From Molossus alvarezi (Eukaryota; Chordata; Mammalia; Chiroptera; Molossidae), in the NCBI GenBank assembly GCA_037176705.1, contig CM073885.1, positions 91,822,501 through 91,886,500 of the forward strand: 64,000 bases of DNA. Direction: 5' to 3'. The translations under genes were made by a program, and so were the position numbers. The notes below the pieces were generated by a model. That model was not told where the DNA came from, made no database searches, and worked only from the letters and a program-made list of their open reading frames with translations. This document shows positions 22,650 to 35,040 of the stretch, in pieces. How positions within the stretch are numbered: position 1 is the stretch's first letter; the number at the start of each line of letters is the position of its first letter.

Positions 22650-23258
22650 TATATGAATTTTTATTTATTTTTTTGTTACAGATATTTTACCTTTTTACCC
22701 CATTGGCACCCCCCACCCCACCCCACCTCCGCCCCGTCCCCGGCTTAATTGTCCATGTCCATTGGTCATGCATACATGCATATAAGTTCTGTGGTTTATC
22801 TCTTCCCACCCCCCACCGCCCCATCCCCTCTTCTGAGGGATGTCAGTCTGTGTCCTACTTCCATGTGTCTGGGTCTACTGTATTCCTCAGACTGTTATGT
22901 TCATTATATTCCGTATATAAGTGAGATCATGTGGTATTTGTCTTTTTCTGCTTGGCTTCTTTCACTTAGGATAATACTTTCCAGGTCCCTCCATGTCGTC
23001 TCAAAGGATAAGAGCTCTTTCTTTCTTACCGCTGCATAGTACTCCATTGTGTATATGTACCACAGCTTTTTTATCCATTCGTCTACTGGTGGACACTTGG
23101 GCTGTTTCCAGATCTTAGCTATTGTAAATAGTGCTGCTATGAACATGGGGGTACATATATTCTTCCTGATTGGTGTTTCAGGCTTCTTAGGGTATATTCC
23201 CAGCAGTGGGATCACTGGGTCAAATGGAAGTTCAATTTTTAATTTTTTGAGGTAGCAC
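22650..23258 (-). mobile_element. Young L1 3' end, minus strand
   Basis: Begins with the L1 tail and 3' UTR (TTTTTTTGTTACAGATATTTTACC, CCATGTCCATTGGTCATGCA). It continues to the ORF2 end, with an open minus-strand frame at 22904-23215 holding EYYAAVRKKE and WRDLESIILSE. It is truncated at 23258. The flanks AGCATTTTTTTT (left) and GGCATTTTTCTT (right) may be its target duplication. Confidence 0.9.
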
Positions 23259-23358
23259 CTGGCATTTTTCTTTATCTTATTTTATTTGTGAATCATAAAA
23301 TGAACAATGAAATAATGGTCTCAAGGTCTCAATGGCAAGATGTCCTTTTTATAACTAA

Positions 23359-23362
<4 letters not shown>

Positions 23363-23438
<76 letters not shown>
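23363..23438. repeat. (TC)n(TA)n microsatellite
   Basis: (TC)n at 23363-23391 followed by (TA)n at 23394-23438, directly left of an L1 fragment. Confidence 0.97.
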
Positions 23439-23439
<1 letters not shown>

Positions 23440-25180
23440 GAGTTTCTTTATCCATTCACCTATTGATATGCACTTTAGTTGCTTTCATGTCTTAGTGACT
23501 GTGAGTAATGCTGCCATGAACATAGGAGTGCAGATATCTTTGTGAATTCATGTTTTTGTTTCCTTTGGCTAAATACCCATAAGTCGAATTGCTGGATCAT
23601 ACAGTAGTTCTATTTTTAATTTTTTGAGGAGTCTCCATACTGATTTCCATAGTGGCTGCACCAATTTACACTTCCATCAACAGTACACAAGAGTTCTCCT
23701 TTCTCCACATCTTCACCAATACTTTCTATTTCTTGTCTTTTTGATGGTAGCCATCCTAACATGTATCATGATGATTTTGACTTACATTTCCCTGGTGATT
23801 AGTGATGTGGGTGTCTTTTCATGTATCTGTGTGTTTTCTAATGTCAATTCAGATCCTCTGTCCATTTTTTAATTGAATTGTTGCTTTAAATTTTTTATTG
23901 CTATTGAGTTGTGTTAGTTCTTTAAATGAGTGTTAGATATTAACCTTTTATCAGATGTATGATTTGCTAACATTTTCTTCCAGTCCTTACGTTGCATTTT
24001 CATTTTATTGATGGTCTCCTTTGCTGGGCAGATACTTTTTAGTTTCATCTAGTCCCACTTGTATATTTTTCCTTTTGTGCTTATACTTTTGGTGTCAGTC
24101 AAATATAAAAAAAAAAAAAAGTCACTTAGCCTGATGTCAAGGAGCTTCCAGCTTGTGTTGTTGTCTAGGAGTTTTATGGGTTTAGATTGTACATTTATGT
24201 TTTTAATCCACTTTGTGTTGATTTTGTGTGTATGGTGTAAGATAGTGGTTCAATTTTATTCGTTTGCATGTAACTGTCCAGTTTTCCGAACACCATTTAT
24301 TGAAGAAACTGTCCTTTCTCCATTGTCTATTCTTGGCTCCTTTGTCATAAATGAATTGACCATATAGATGTGGGTTTATTTCTGGACTCTCTATTCTGTT
24401 CCTATAGGTTTGTTTATATGCCAATGCCATGAAGTTTTGATTACTATAGCTTTGTAATATAATTTGAAATCAGGGAGTGTGATGGCCTTTAGCTTTGTTC
24501 CTTCTCAAGATGGCTTTGGATATTTGTTTTTTTTTCTGGTTCCATACAAATTTTAGGATTTTTTTCTCTATTTATGTAAAATATGCCATCAAAATGATAG
24601 GAATTACATTGACTGAATCAGTAGATTGTTTTGGGTAATGTGGACATTATAACAATATTAATTCTTCCAATTCTTGAGTATGGAATACCTTTCCATTTAT
24701 ATGTATCTTCTTCAGTATCTTGCATCAATGTTTTATAGTTTTCAATGTATAAGTTTTTTACTTCCTTGGTTGCATTTATCCCTAAGGATTTTATTATTTA
24801 TGCAATTATAAATCAAATTGTTGTTTTAATATCACTTTCTAACTGTTTGTTAGTGTATAGAAACATAACAGACAGACACACACACACACACTTAAAATAT
24901 TTTTATTGACTTTTAGAGATAGAGTGAAGGAGAGAGGAAGAGAGAGAAACATTGGTGTTAGTTGATCTGCTGTGTCCTGCATGTCCTTCCGGGGATCGAG
25001 CCCATGGTCCAAGCGTGTGCCCTGCCTGGGAATAGAATCAGCAACCTGGCAGTGCACCAATGACACCCAACCAATGAAGCCACCTGTCAGGGCATAGGAG
25101 TTATTTTTATCTTGATTTTGTATCCCGCAACTTTACTGAATTTATTTACATGTATATTTTATAATTTTAACTCTTGTGTC
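23439..25180 (-). mobile_element. Older L1 ORF2 part, minus strand
   Basis: Continuous old L1 from 'CTTTATCCATTCACCTATTG' through 'TTTTTAATTTTTTGAGGAGTCTCCATA' and TATGGTGTAAGATAGTGG to GGATTTTATTATTTATGCAA. It is interrupted by a SINE at 24893-25095 and resumes with TATCCCGCAACTTTACTGAAT. The frame is broken; a remnant at 24203-24430 (minus) keeps [13 protein letters not shown]. It ends near 25180. Confidence 0.85.
24893..25095 (-). mobile_element. VES-type SINE inside L1
   Basis: Minus-strand copy with tail side AAATATTTTTATTGACTTTTAGAGA and head GCCCTGACAGGTGGCTTCAT in sense. The target looks like ATATCACTTTCTAACTG. A (CA)n run (24873-24892) lies at the tail. Confidence 0.9.
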
Positions 25181-25955
25181 TAATGAGATAAGCCATGGAT
25201 AAATAACTTTTAACACCTAAACATGGTGTTCTATGGCACTGGGGAGGACGGTCCAAGTCCAAGAGTCTAAGGTGCTCTCCAGATATAATGACAGATTTAC
25301 TGAAGAGCTAAGAGAATCAGGATAATCTGCAATCATATTAAAATAGATGTAGTTCCCTGCATGAAGACATCATTCATAAATAATATTCCCCCAATAAATC
25401 TATTTACTAAGCAAAAAGTGCTAGTACTGGAGGAAATTCATGCCCTCACACTCTCCCCAAACTACAATATGTAAATGAACATCCATCATCAGACTTGTTT
25501 CTGGCAAGGTAGTTGACTAGATAGTCTGAAGCCTCCTCCTACAAAGTCTTTAAAAAGTGCACAATTTAGCTTGTAAGAAAGTAAAGGTTCATAAGGGCTT
25601 GCAGTACAGAAAGAACTGGAAACCAAAGCCATCAGCTGTCCCTCGTACACACACTTTCTCCTGAGTATTGCCAGTCCCATGACAGTTGGGTTTTGGTTGC
25701 TATATTAAAAGAGAAGTCAAAGATTTTGGATCCACTTAGGTGACATTTAGATCTAGTTTCTTGAATAAAACCATTGCCCACCAAGTGCTAAATCCTTGAC
25801 CAAACAGCTAATCAAAAATTTTAACCTTATGGGAAAAGAAATCTTTATGTTCAAAAATAACAAACTATATAAGAAGAAATAATTTTGGAAATTATACAAT
25901 ATAATTAAAAAACAAAAAACAAAACAATTTATCAAATGTGATGGGTTATGACTGG
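25181..25955. other. Unclassified AT-rich stretch
   Basis: No gene is recognised. Parts may belong to the degraded L1 that follows, but I cannot support that for this interval. Confidence 0.4.
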
Positions 25956-27990
25956 AACAATGCTCAGAAAGTTATTTATTGCAAGAAAAGGCTGAAAATG
26001 AGTTTAGTGTTCAACTTAAGAAGACAAAAAGAGAGCAACAGATTAAATCCAAAGTAAATATTAAAAAGCAAGGCTGATAGAAGGACCAATGAATAACCAA
26101 TGCGACATAATCACACACAAAGCGGACATTCAGAAATATGCTCATCTTATTGCCAATAATTTAAAAAACTTGAGTGAAAGGCACAATTTATTGGGAAAAT
26201 ATAACTTGTCAAAATATGACTTAAGAAGTAGAAAACATGAAAAGATCTCTGACTATTTAATAGCTTGAAACATATCAATAATATACCACTAATTAACTAT
26301 ACCTACACCTCCCCACACACATACACATTTATCAAGCAAACTGGTTTTACAGGCAGGTTCTATCAAATATGCAAGTAACAGATAAAAAATACAGACTGTT
26401 TCAGAAAATGCAAGAAAAAAGATGATTGCCCAACTTTAAAAATAAAACAGTTTAATCAAAGTCAGATAAACTGGTAAGTGAAAATTGCAAACCAGGCTAT
26501 CGGATCAACTTAGAAGCAAAAATTTCTAAACCAATCAGGTAACAACCAAAATTCAAAATGTCTAAAAAATGCATCATGCTCATACGTGTTTTATCCCAGG
26601 AATGCAGAGGGTGGAAAAACCATCAGTGAAATCTATCACATTAACAGATTAATGAAGACAGATCACAGAGTTATCTCAACAAAAAAGAAAACTCAACAAA
26701 GTGCAATGTTCTTTTGATAGAATGTCTTAGAAAAGTAGGAGTAGAGGAATTTTGTATTAATCCACCAAATCTCACACGTTTCTTAGCTTTAGAAAAAAAA
26801 TAGGATCCTTTTCTTTCATTATAAAGAACAAAAACAAAAATTCCCCATTGAATAAAATACTAATTTAAAAAAACACTTTAAAACTTTGTGAGAAAAACAA
26901 AGAAAGACCCCTGCTTATTTTAGACATAAAGAACTTGAGCAAGGAACAAAAGCCTTGGCCATAGAGGACATAGTTGGTAAAACAAAATGGACTATGGCAA
27001 AAATAAAATGCTTCTGTTAATTAAAAGACTGTGAAAACAAGGCAAGTGGACCAACTAGATGAAGATATTTGTAGTGCACAGAGCTGATAAGGATCGCCAT
27101 CAAGAATATGTCAGTACTTTCTATAAATCAATGATGAAACACTCAAACACTCCAATAGGAAATGAGGAACAAGAAGACGACATCTCACTGGCCAGAAAAC
27201 ATGAAATTATGAGCAACTTAATAATCAAGAAAATGCTGATTATGACCACAATAAGGTGCATGTTCTGGTTTAGCTTGAAATTACAACTATGTTGCCAAGG
27301 AAGCTTGCACACAGTACTCTGATTGTAAATCGTATTGTACGCTCACAATGCACAGACATTCACCCAAGATGTTCCTAGATGCGTATCTTACTGATAATAT
27401 TGTGTGTGTGCACAGAGAAATATGTACAAGAATGTTCATTACTCATTGTTTGAAACAGGACAAGAATCTGAGACCATGTAGATGACCATCATCAGTGGCA
27501 AGAACAAGTGAATGGTGGAGAAGTCCTATGGTGGAATCCACTGCAGCAATAGAAGTGAGTGAGCAAGCCTAGAACCATTTGTACCATGATGGGTGAACCT
27601 TCCAAACGTAATGCTGAGTGAACTTCTTGGAAAAAAAGATACATAACATCATTCCAAGTACTCCAAGTATTTAATTTTAAGAATATATATAAGTAGTGAC
27701 AATATAAAGGTATACATAAAAATGGTAAACATTTATTGATTTATTTTTAAATTTATTTTTATTACAGATGTTTCTCCTCCCCCCCCAAACACCCTCCTCC
27801 CTCAGAATGGTATTTGCTTCTGAGGTGGAGGGAGGGAGATATAATTTGGAAGAAGGACAGAAGGCATTTCAAAACTGTATTTATATTTTATTTTATAAGC
27901 TGTATTTTGGAATTCATAAGTGTTTATTGGCTATTTTTATATTTTTGGATTTGTCTGAATTATTTCATTTAAGAAACTCGTTAAAACAAA
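25956..27990 (+). mobile_element. Degraded L1M, plus strand
   Basis: A-rich sequence following the ORF2 C-terminal half and 3' UTR of an old L1. It includes GTTTTATCCCAGGAATGCAGAG, ATTAACAGATTAATGAAGACAGAT, AATAGGAAATGAGGAACAAG and 'GAATGGTGGAGAAGTCCTATGG', ending in 3' UTR sequence. The frame at 27059-27322 is a remnant. A short, younger L1 3'-end piece in the opposite direction lies at about 27728-27805. Confidence 0.75.
27728..27805 (-). mobile_element. Very short L1 3'-end insertion
   Basis: ATTTATTTTTATTACAGATG followed by TTTCTCCTCCCC is the reverse complement of the last bases of a young L1 plus its tail. AATGGTA occurs on both sides (27721-27727 and 27806-27812), a weak candidate target duplication. 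About 78 bases in all. Confidence 0.6.
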
Positions 27991-28159
27991 AACAACCAAA
28001 ATTGGCTCTAGTTACAGTGTGCCTATTAAGTATACTCAGTAATTCTGAATATGCTTATTTTAATAACTATATATCATTCCCAAATTAAAATAAAATTATG
28101 TATCTAGGAAAAGACAAATGCCCTAGACTCATGAATGCCAACTGCGTTTGTGATAGAAA

Positions 28160-28405
28160 AAAAATTTTTTAAAATCCTCACCTAAGGATATTTTTCAATT
28201 TATCTTCAGATAGAATGTGAGGGAGGGAGGAAGAGAGAGAAACATAGATGTGAGAGAGACACATCTACTGGTTGTCTCCCACATGACCCGGACCAGGGCC
28301 AGGGACTGAACTGCAACTGAGGTACATGTCCTTGACCAGAATCAAACCTGTGACTCTTTGGTCCATGGGCCGATGCTCTAACCACTGAGAAAAATCAGCC
28401 AGGGC
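28160..28405 (-). mobile_element. VES-type SINE, CCTCAGG-tail subtype
   Basis: Tail motif ATCCTCACCTAAGGAT at 28174-28190 and head near 28381-28405 (GCCCTGGCTGATTTTTCTCA in sense, diverged). Complete but old. Confidence 0.9.
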
Positions 28406-28473
28406 GTGATGGGAAATTTAATACTAATAAGTCTATTAAAGCAAAGCAGAGGCTATAGATGTTGCGCACCCTG

Positions 28474-28498
28474 CTGTGTGTGTGTGTGTGGGGGGGGT
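28474..28498. repeat. (TG)n(G)n microsatellite
   Basis: TG repeat running into a short G run. Confidence 0.9.
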
Positions 28499-28499
28499 A

Positions 28500-31395
28500 G
28501 ATAGGAGAATGAGTTATGAATTGATGAACATTTGATTATAGGCAGAGCTTTTATTTATAAAAGACTCAAAACCACCCACAAATATCACATTTACATTGCA
28601 TTTCCACCTATCTCTTTCTCTTTTTCTCTTCCTCCTCTGTTCCTGATTGGCTCAAGTAATACTTTTCAAATATCTGTCCAAGGTTTTTGCACATTAAAAA
28701 TTATTGCTAGGGCCTGCAATGCTCAAGAAACTGCAAATCCTCTTTTCATTAACGCTTTAAATTAAATACTATACATACATAAAATGACAGACAACCAGGA
28801 GCACAAATGACTACTCTGCAGTTTACAAGTTTCTCTTTATTGCCAGATCCATTATTTTTTTCAGTGCCTCCTCTAATGTAGATTTAAAAAATCCATTTAT
28901 TGAACAAAAATGCCATAAAGCAAAAACATATCTTTTTTTTTTTTTTTTAAGGATAGAGCTGATTGTAATTCAGCCAGGAACCTTTGTGAAGATAAGCTCT
29001 ATTCCTGAAGCTACAATTTTCTCAGCAAATGCTTTCTTCTTCTTCAGAATAATTTCTCCAACTTCTGTTATAAATATGATATTTCTTTTCTTATGTATGT
29101 ACCAAGAGCTTAACAAAAGCTTTTATTATCAGTTATTTGATCTAGATTCAAAGTTTTTAAAGGAATGCTTAATGCTAATTATTTCGTATGAGACTTCCCA
29201 TATACTTACTAAGCGAGATGTTCTGTGTAAACATTTTCATCTTGGTGAAGGTTAAGGAGCTGAACTGATTAGAGTCCTGGACTGATATTCTTGTGGCCTG
29301 TTAGAATCTGTTTACGCAGTGCTAATTCCACTGTGTCATTTAAGTATAAGGGCTCTTTTGTCATTTATCTATAAATGATGATATTATGACCAAATAATCC
29401 TTTTTTAGGTTGGTCATTAATCACCAAGTGAGAGTAAACACAAAACTTGCCGAAGGGGCCAACTTTCCTCTGTATTTTCACTTTCAAAACTGTGCAGGAC
29501 ATTTCTTTGCAGAATTTTCCGGTTCACCCACCAGCGCAATGTTTAAAACTCACTATGCGTATCCAAATCTGCTTTTTCAGTGATGGCGAGGGTCCTTCCT
29601 CCCGCAGGTCCTAAAAAAAGCACAGAAACGTCTCCCTTTATTCTCGAGCCTGTGTCACCAGGCAGGGTCTTCATGCTGTTATGATTTAGGCTGTGTTTTT
29701 TACAACCCTTCCCTTCCCAGCCGTTTGGGGAGCACCGGACACCTTCACGCTCCTCTGTGGTAACATCACTGCATCTCTTTGGCAAACCCTGTCGAAGTGG
29801 TCTTTAAACTACAACCCAAAGTAGACATTTTGTCCTCAACCCTCTTGGCATTGTTTATAAAGTAGTTTCTTTGCAACCAAGAGTCATAGCTCAGAGAGAG
29901 CTGACATTTTAGTTTCCCCTTCCTCTCTGCAGGTAAACAATGAGTCCCGGTTGCCTTTCCGGGAAGCTTCTGTTCAGACTCTTGTGGCTGTTTCGAAGTA
30001 GACTGATGGTCTAGATTTATTTTAAAATGTATTACATGTTTATTATGCTACAGGAACTGTCTACAATAGATGACTATTGAAACATACCCCTTGAACAGAA
30101 TTCCTTCACCTTAGAGCACTCTGTTGAGCAAGTTTATATTGTCAAAAGGAAAAGCATCCTGGAAATCATCTTGCCAAACATGACCCAACGTAAAAGAATG
30201 ACTAAGTAACCTAATTTAGGTGTACGGAAAGAGAAGTTAAGGAAATGATGAGAAAGGATCCAGTACACAAAATAGACCACAAGACTGTGCCTAAAGCAAT
30301 CAGCTTCTAGTGGCTTCCAAAACTGGCATTGCAGTAAAGGAGACTTAATTTCTCTCTGATTTAATTTCTTCTTCATTAACTATGGGTTTATTCTGGGAAA
30401 ACATTATTTTAAATTCCTTCCAAGTGTTAATATTACACCATATGCATTGACTACTAAAAAAAAAAAATAAAAAGAAATAAGTGCCACATGGTTAATATAT
30501 CGTTCTTTTTAAGGAATAGAATCAGGAGAAATGAGTTATACTTATGGGGAAGTAGTGAATTTTAGCCCACAAACTCTAGCAAGCAAGAACTGCATTACAT
30601 CATTTTCTCTAAATCAACTTGAATCTTTCCTGAGGGCAATTTAACCTTCTGTTAAATAACCGTCTGTTATTGAAGTTCCATCTCCCACGTAAGGTTGTAC
30701 AGATTCCCTGGTTTCTATGAAAAACATGGCAGGATCTCCACCAGTTGTGGGTCCCCACTGATTACCGCGGAGACACCAGCGGTGGCAGTCTGCATGGCTC
30801 CCTCGCATCTCCCAACGTCACTTCCCGGGGCCACACAGAGCGCAGGGCAATTTTTTGTGCACCAACAGCAGTCACCTCCCTGAAGCACTGGAACATCTTT
30901 TCAGGGGACTGTACATGCCTCACCATTTCCTAATTTCAGGGCCATCTTTTTCTTCTCTCCCTCAGCCCTCAGAAGAATCAATTTTCTCTCTTCCCTGTCT
31001 AGTACACTTGGGATAATCTCTTCAAGGAGTCTACACTGCTACAAAAGGCAGTGAAAATGTTTATTCTGCATTCAACCCAGCAAAAGCCCCTAAGTGGAAA
31101 AGAACCACCTCATTGAAAAGGATGAGAAAAAAAAAAAAAATAGATGGGACTATCAAATACAATGTAATACGTCAACAAGCTAGCCTGCGATAAGTCAGTC
31201 TGGGATGCTTAATTATATGCCGTGAAATTCCCTCGTGGAGTCCTCTGTGGAATACAGTCAGATATTTTTCAAAAAGTGGTGCTGGTTGTGATGTTTGGTG
31301 TGAATCTTCTTGGGGGCAGGGGTGGATGGTTTAAAATCCCTTGAATTCTATGAAACTGCAGTGAGGAATCCAAGTTTTCATTTATCTTCTGTGTT
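28500..31395. other. Mostly unique stretch
   Basis: No gene is recognised. It contains a T16-type run (28931-28948), A-rich runs near 30456 and 31126, and a GC/CpG-richer patch at about 29440-29800 and again at 30740-30850. The patches could be regulatory or the remains of old elements; nothing in the sequence decides. Confidence 0.45.
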
Positions 31396-31399
31396 ACTG

Positions 31400-31515
31400 T
31401 AAAGTCTTTGAGGACAGAGTCAGGGAAGGAGCAGTACAACTGTCTATCGCAGCACCAGCTCGATGCCGGAAACAGAGCAGTCCTTGAGCAAACCTTTGCT
31501 GAAAGAATGAGAGAG
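31400..31515 (+). repeat. L2-like 3'-end fragment
   Basis: CTTTGAGGACAGAGTCAGGG, then ATCGCAGCACCAGCTCGATGC, then CAAACCTTTGCTGAAAGAATG follows the L2 order (summary segment, 'average' segment, AATG tail). Confidence 0.6.
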
Positions 31516-32663
31516 TCCATGGAGCTCAAGATGGTACCCTGCCAATACCGCCGTCAGTGCACAGCTGGCTGCGAGGACCTCCTGAGGACTTTCGAGACAA
31601 TGTAGCACCTTCAGAATCGCCAGAGAGTTTCAACTAGGACCCGTTTGTCACAAATCGTATTTATACCACAGTTAATTCTAATTCCTTAACATGCATGACT
31701 GCTAGTTGGTGGAGTTTTACCGAAATTTGCCAGGGCATCCAGTGAATATTTCATGGACTGGATTGTTCCTGTGACCTATCCAGGCTCTTTCAACGACATC
31801 AGCACCCACAAATGTTCGAGACTCCCTCTCAGTAGAGCGGAAAAGACGAGACGCGATGGTGAGGCCCTGTTTGCATCCGCAGCAGCTATTTTGCATTCAC
31901 CTTCTTGAAGGGTTAGTTTAAATCTTATGATTAGCGGTGAATTGGCTTGTAGTCAACTGCTAAACACTAGAATAGTTAACATTTCCAGACGGTTTGCATC
32001 TCTAAAGAAAGACCTTCTTCACAGAAGCACAGAAGAAAGAGATTTGGTTGTTCATTAACTCCCCTGCTTCTTTCCAGAGCTCCTTGCAGAAGATAAGTGC
32101 GCCCCATACCCTTGTTCCCCAAATCACAGAGGGTCTTGTAATTATGAGATTACTGTACTGTCTGTTATACAACCATGTGTTTCATACCCCCACCATAGCG
32201 TCCTTTATACTGTTGTCGATGGAGTGGACTCAGTCAGCTTCTAGGTTGTGTTGCCGTGCTCTTTAGTAAATTCAGTTCTCTGAGTGGAACACTGTGCTCT
32301 GTGTGGGTCATTATTGGTTGTTATATATAAATGTCACCTATAAATAGCATTCAAATGATAGGTAACTGGAGTCATTGCAGAGTCCAAGATGTCTTTTGGT
32401 GTCTTTGCAGACATGGGTGATAAATGTGGGTTCTCTGTTTTCATTCCAGAGTTTCTTTCAGAAATTACTTACTTTCAGGGTGCTGTGTGTCTTCCTCCAA
32501 GACTACACACACAGGGGTTAGATTTCCAGGCTGGCTCTGCCCCTGGCAAATGTGAGGACATCCTGAGAGAAAGGCAGGCTTCTAAATATAGTTTGGTCAT
32601 TGTGAACATGAAGGTGCTCATGTTTTCAAATCATGTCTACATGTTTGATAAATATTTAGATTT
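31516..32663. other. Unique stretch
   Basis: No gene or repeat is recognised. The frame at 32389-32724 runs into the next SINE and has no family signal. Confidence 0.45.
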
Positions 32664-32676
32664 AAAATATTTTTCA

Positions 32677-32877
32677 ACCTGGCCTCTTGTGGTTCAGTGG
32701 ATTAAGTGTCATCCCATGGACTGAGAGGTCCCAGTTCAATTCCTGGTCAGGGCACATGCCCAGGTTGGGGGCTCAATTCCCAGTAAGAGGTGTGCAGCTG
32801 ATCAATGTTTCTCATCGATGTTTCTATCGCTCTCTCCCTCTCTCTCTAAAAAAATCAATTAAAAATATTTTAAAAAT
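32677..32877 (+). mobile_element. VES-type SINE
   Basis: Complete SINE (CCTGGCCTCTTGTGGTTCAG head, ATCAATTAAAAATATTTT tail). A 13-base target duplication, AAAATATTTTTCA, lies at 32664-32676 and 32878-32890. Confidence 0.94.
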
Positions 32878-32950
32878 AAAATATTTTTCACATGAGTTAA
32901 AAGTGTGGCATCCCCAAACTTTTGAAAGTGTGATTCTCGTTCCTCACTCT

Positions 32951-33001
32951 CCGGACCGCAGGCCGATGCTCTAACCGCTGAGCCAAACCGGCCAGGGCTC
33001 A
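32951..33001 (-). mobile_element. Tailless 51-base SINE head insertion
   Basis: Only the first ~48 bases of a VES SINE are present (GCCCTGGCCGGTTTGGCTCA and onward to GCCTGCGGTCCGG in sense), with no body and no A-rich tail. It is flanked by a perfect 11-base duplication, TTCCTCACTCT, at 32940-32950 and 33002-33012. It therefore looks inserted in this short form rather than cut down later. Confidence 0.9.
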
Positions 33002-33012
33002 TTCCTCACTCT

Positions 33013-34205
33013 TTAAAGGTCTGTTAACTGTGCTCCATATTTAAGAGGACATGATTTTTTCTGGAGAAACAGCATTGGATGACAACTACAGCCTCTTTTC
33101 ATTCTATACATTGAAAGAGAGAGAGAGAGAGAGAGAGAGAGATTGAGTTGCAGGCTACTTTTGGCTTTGTACTCTTATTAGTCACGTTATAGTACTTTCT
33201 CCCCTTTTTATCACCTATGCAAGGACTGCAAAAGAAGGATCGTTGCACACCCCCAAATCAAGGATGAGGCCGGGGCCTTGATGAGTGGCGTGGGTGCCAC
33301 TGCTCACGCAGTGTGCTTCCTTCTACGTGCCAGGAGATGGGAAGCATTACCATTCGGAGGCTTCACGCAGCAGGTGCAGATGAAATATGAAATGAAAAAC
33401 GCCGACCCGCACGATGCACGGAGCAGAAACAGATAGCACTTGTAGTCACTGCTGCGCCAGGCTGTTTACTGCCACAGACAGCTCGGCTCCAGCTAGACGA
33501 GCCTCCCAAATCTCTCCAGCTCTGACACCTGCCTGAGAAATTGTGTTTCACTCCGTGCTACCCTGGTTATGTTGATTCGCCTCCAGGAGTCCCGGTCCTT
33601 CCAGAAGAAACCAGTTCTAGTGGTTGGGAGCTGATTACTTTCTTAAGAGGGAAGAACAGTGTGAGGGCGGGGGCCAGTGCCATTTGGAAATGGGGGTGAC
33701 TCTTAAAATGGAGAATAAGGTGATTCTAAAATTGGCTTCCACATGGAATTATCCTGCCTTTCATTTTAACTTGTGAGAAAATACTGGAGCTAATATTTCT
33801 GCTGGTTGCATTGTTGGGAGGTCTGTAGGAAGCTGACCCTCCATCACTGTTGATATCTGAAGTAAGGAAGAGTAAAATGTTTGGATAATAAAATTATCTT
33901 AATTCAGATAAATTCATATCTCTATGTTTTTGTATATCTGTTTATTCAATTGATCTCGGTCTAACCAATATTATTGGTCAGAGCTAATAATTCATTGATA
34001 TTTTTAAAAAGTGTAAATATTGATGCCTTCAGGGGTCAAGGCTGGACCTTCGTGACAGTGTATTGAAAGAGACCATGTCTTTGCTTATTTGGAGTCTATA
34101 TTCCATGAAATTTGAATAAGAGATTCCAAAAACTAAGAGTAGCATGGTAACATATAATAATTTTGACTGATTTTAAAAATGAGGATGAAATAAAAGAGAC
34201 AAAAT
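33013..34205. other. Unique stretch with a CpG-richer patch
   Basis: Holds a (GA)n microsatellite at 33115-33142 and a GC/CpG-richer patch at about 33240-33610 (for example AACGCCGACCCGCACGATGC). No gene is recognised. Confidence 0.5.
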
Positions 34206-34209
34206 ATTA

Positions 34210-35040
34210 AAAGTTAGTCTATTTTTTAGAGCAATAGGAACTGCCATCTATTGCTGGCAGAAACACAAAACAATGCAGCCACTTTAGAACACAGTTTGGT
34301 GGTTTGTTACAAAGTTAAACACACTCTTACCATATGGTCCAGCAATTGTGCTCCTTGACAGTTACCACATAAACTGAACATGTATGTCCACACAAAAACC
34401 GGCACACACCTGTTAAAGCAGCTTCATGTACAATTTCCAGATGTCTTTCAGTAGGTGACTGAATAGTAAACTGTGGTCCATCCAGACGAGGAATATTACT
34501 GAGTGCTAAAAGGAAATGAGCTCTCAAGCCATGAAAAGCATGGAGGAATAAACACACGTTAGTCTGTGAAAGAAGCCAGTCTGAACAGCCACATACTGTG
34601 CAGTTCCAACTACGTGACACTGTGGAAAAGGCAAAACTGGAGACCCAGAGGATCAGTGGTTGCCAGCAGTTAGGTGGGAGGGAGGGAGGAGCAGACAGAA
34701 CCCAGGATTTCCGGGGTAGTGAAACGACTCTGTATGGACCCTCAAGTGGTGGACACATGTCATTATAAATGTGTCCCCATCCACAGAATTTCATACCACG
34801 AGGATGGACCCTCATGTACACAGAGGACTTTGGGTGATGGTGATATGTCCGTGTGGATGCATCAGTTGTAACAGACGGACCACTCCGGTGGGGGTGTTGC
34901 TAGTGGGGGAGGTAGTGCAAATGTGGAGACAGAGGGTAGATGGGAATTCTCTGTCCTTTCTGCTCAGTTATGCCATCAACCTAAAACTGCTCCAAAAACA
35001 AAAGTCTTTTTATAAAGGACTGTGGTCCATCCAGACGAGG
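34210..35040 (+). mobile_element. Old L1 3' part, plus strand
   Basis: 'CTATTGCTGGCAGAAACACA', ATATGGTCCAGCAATTGTGC, CTGAATAGTAAACTGTGGTCC and 'GGGTAGTGAAACGACTCTGTATG' follow the order of an L1ME-like ORF2 end and 3' UTR. A 22-base piece of 34470-34491 recurs exactly at 35019-35040, at its far end. Confidence 0.75.

Noticed and set aside
34327..34821. 164-codon minus-strand frame
   Set aside because: Antisense to the 3' part of an old L1; no family signal.
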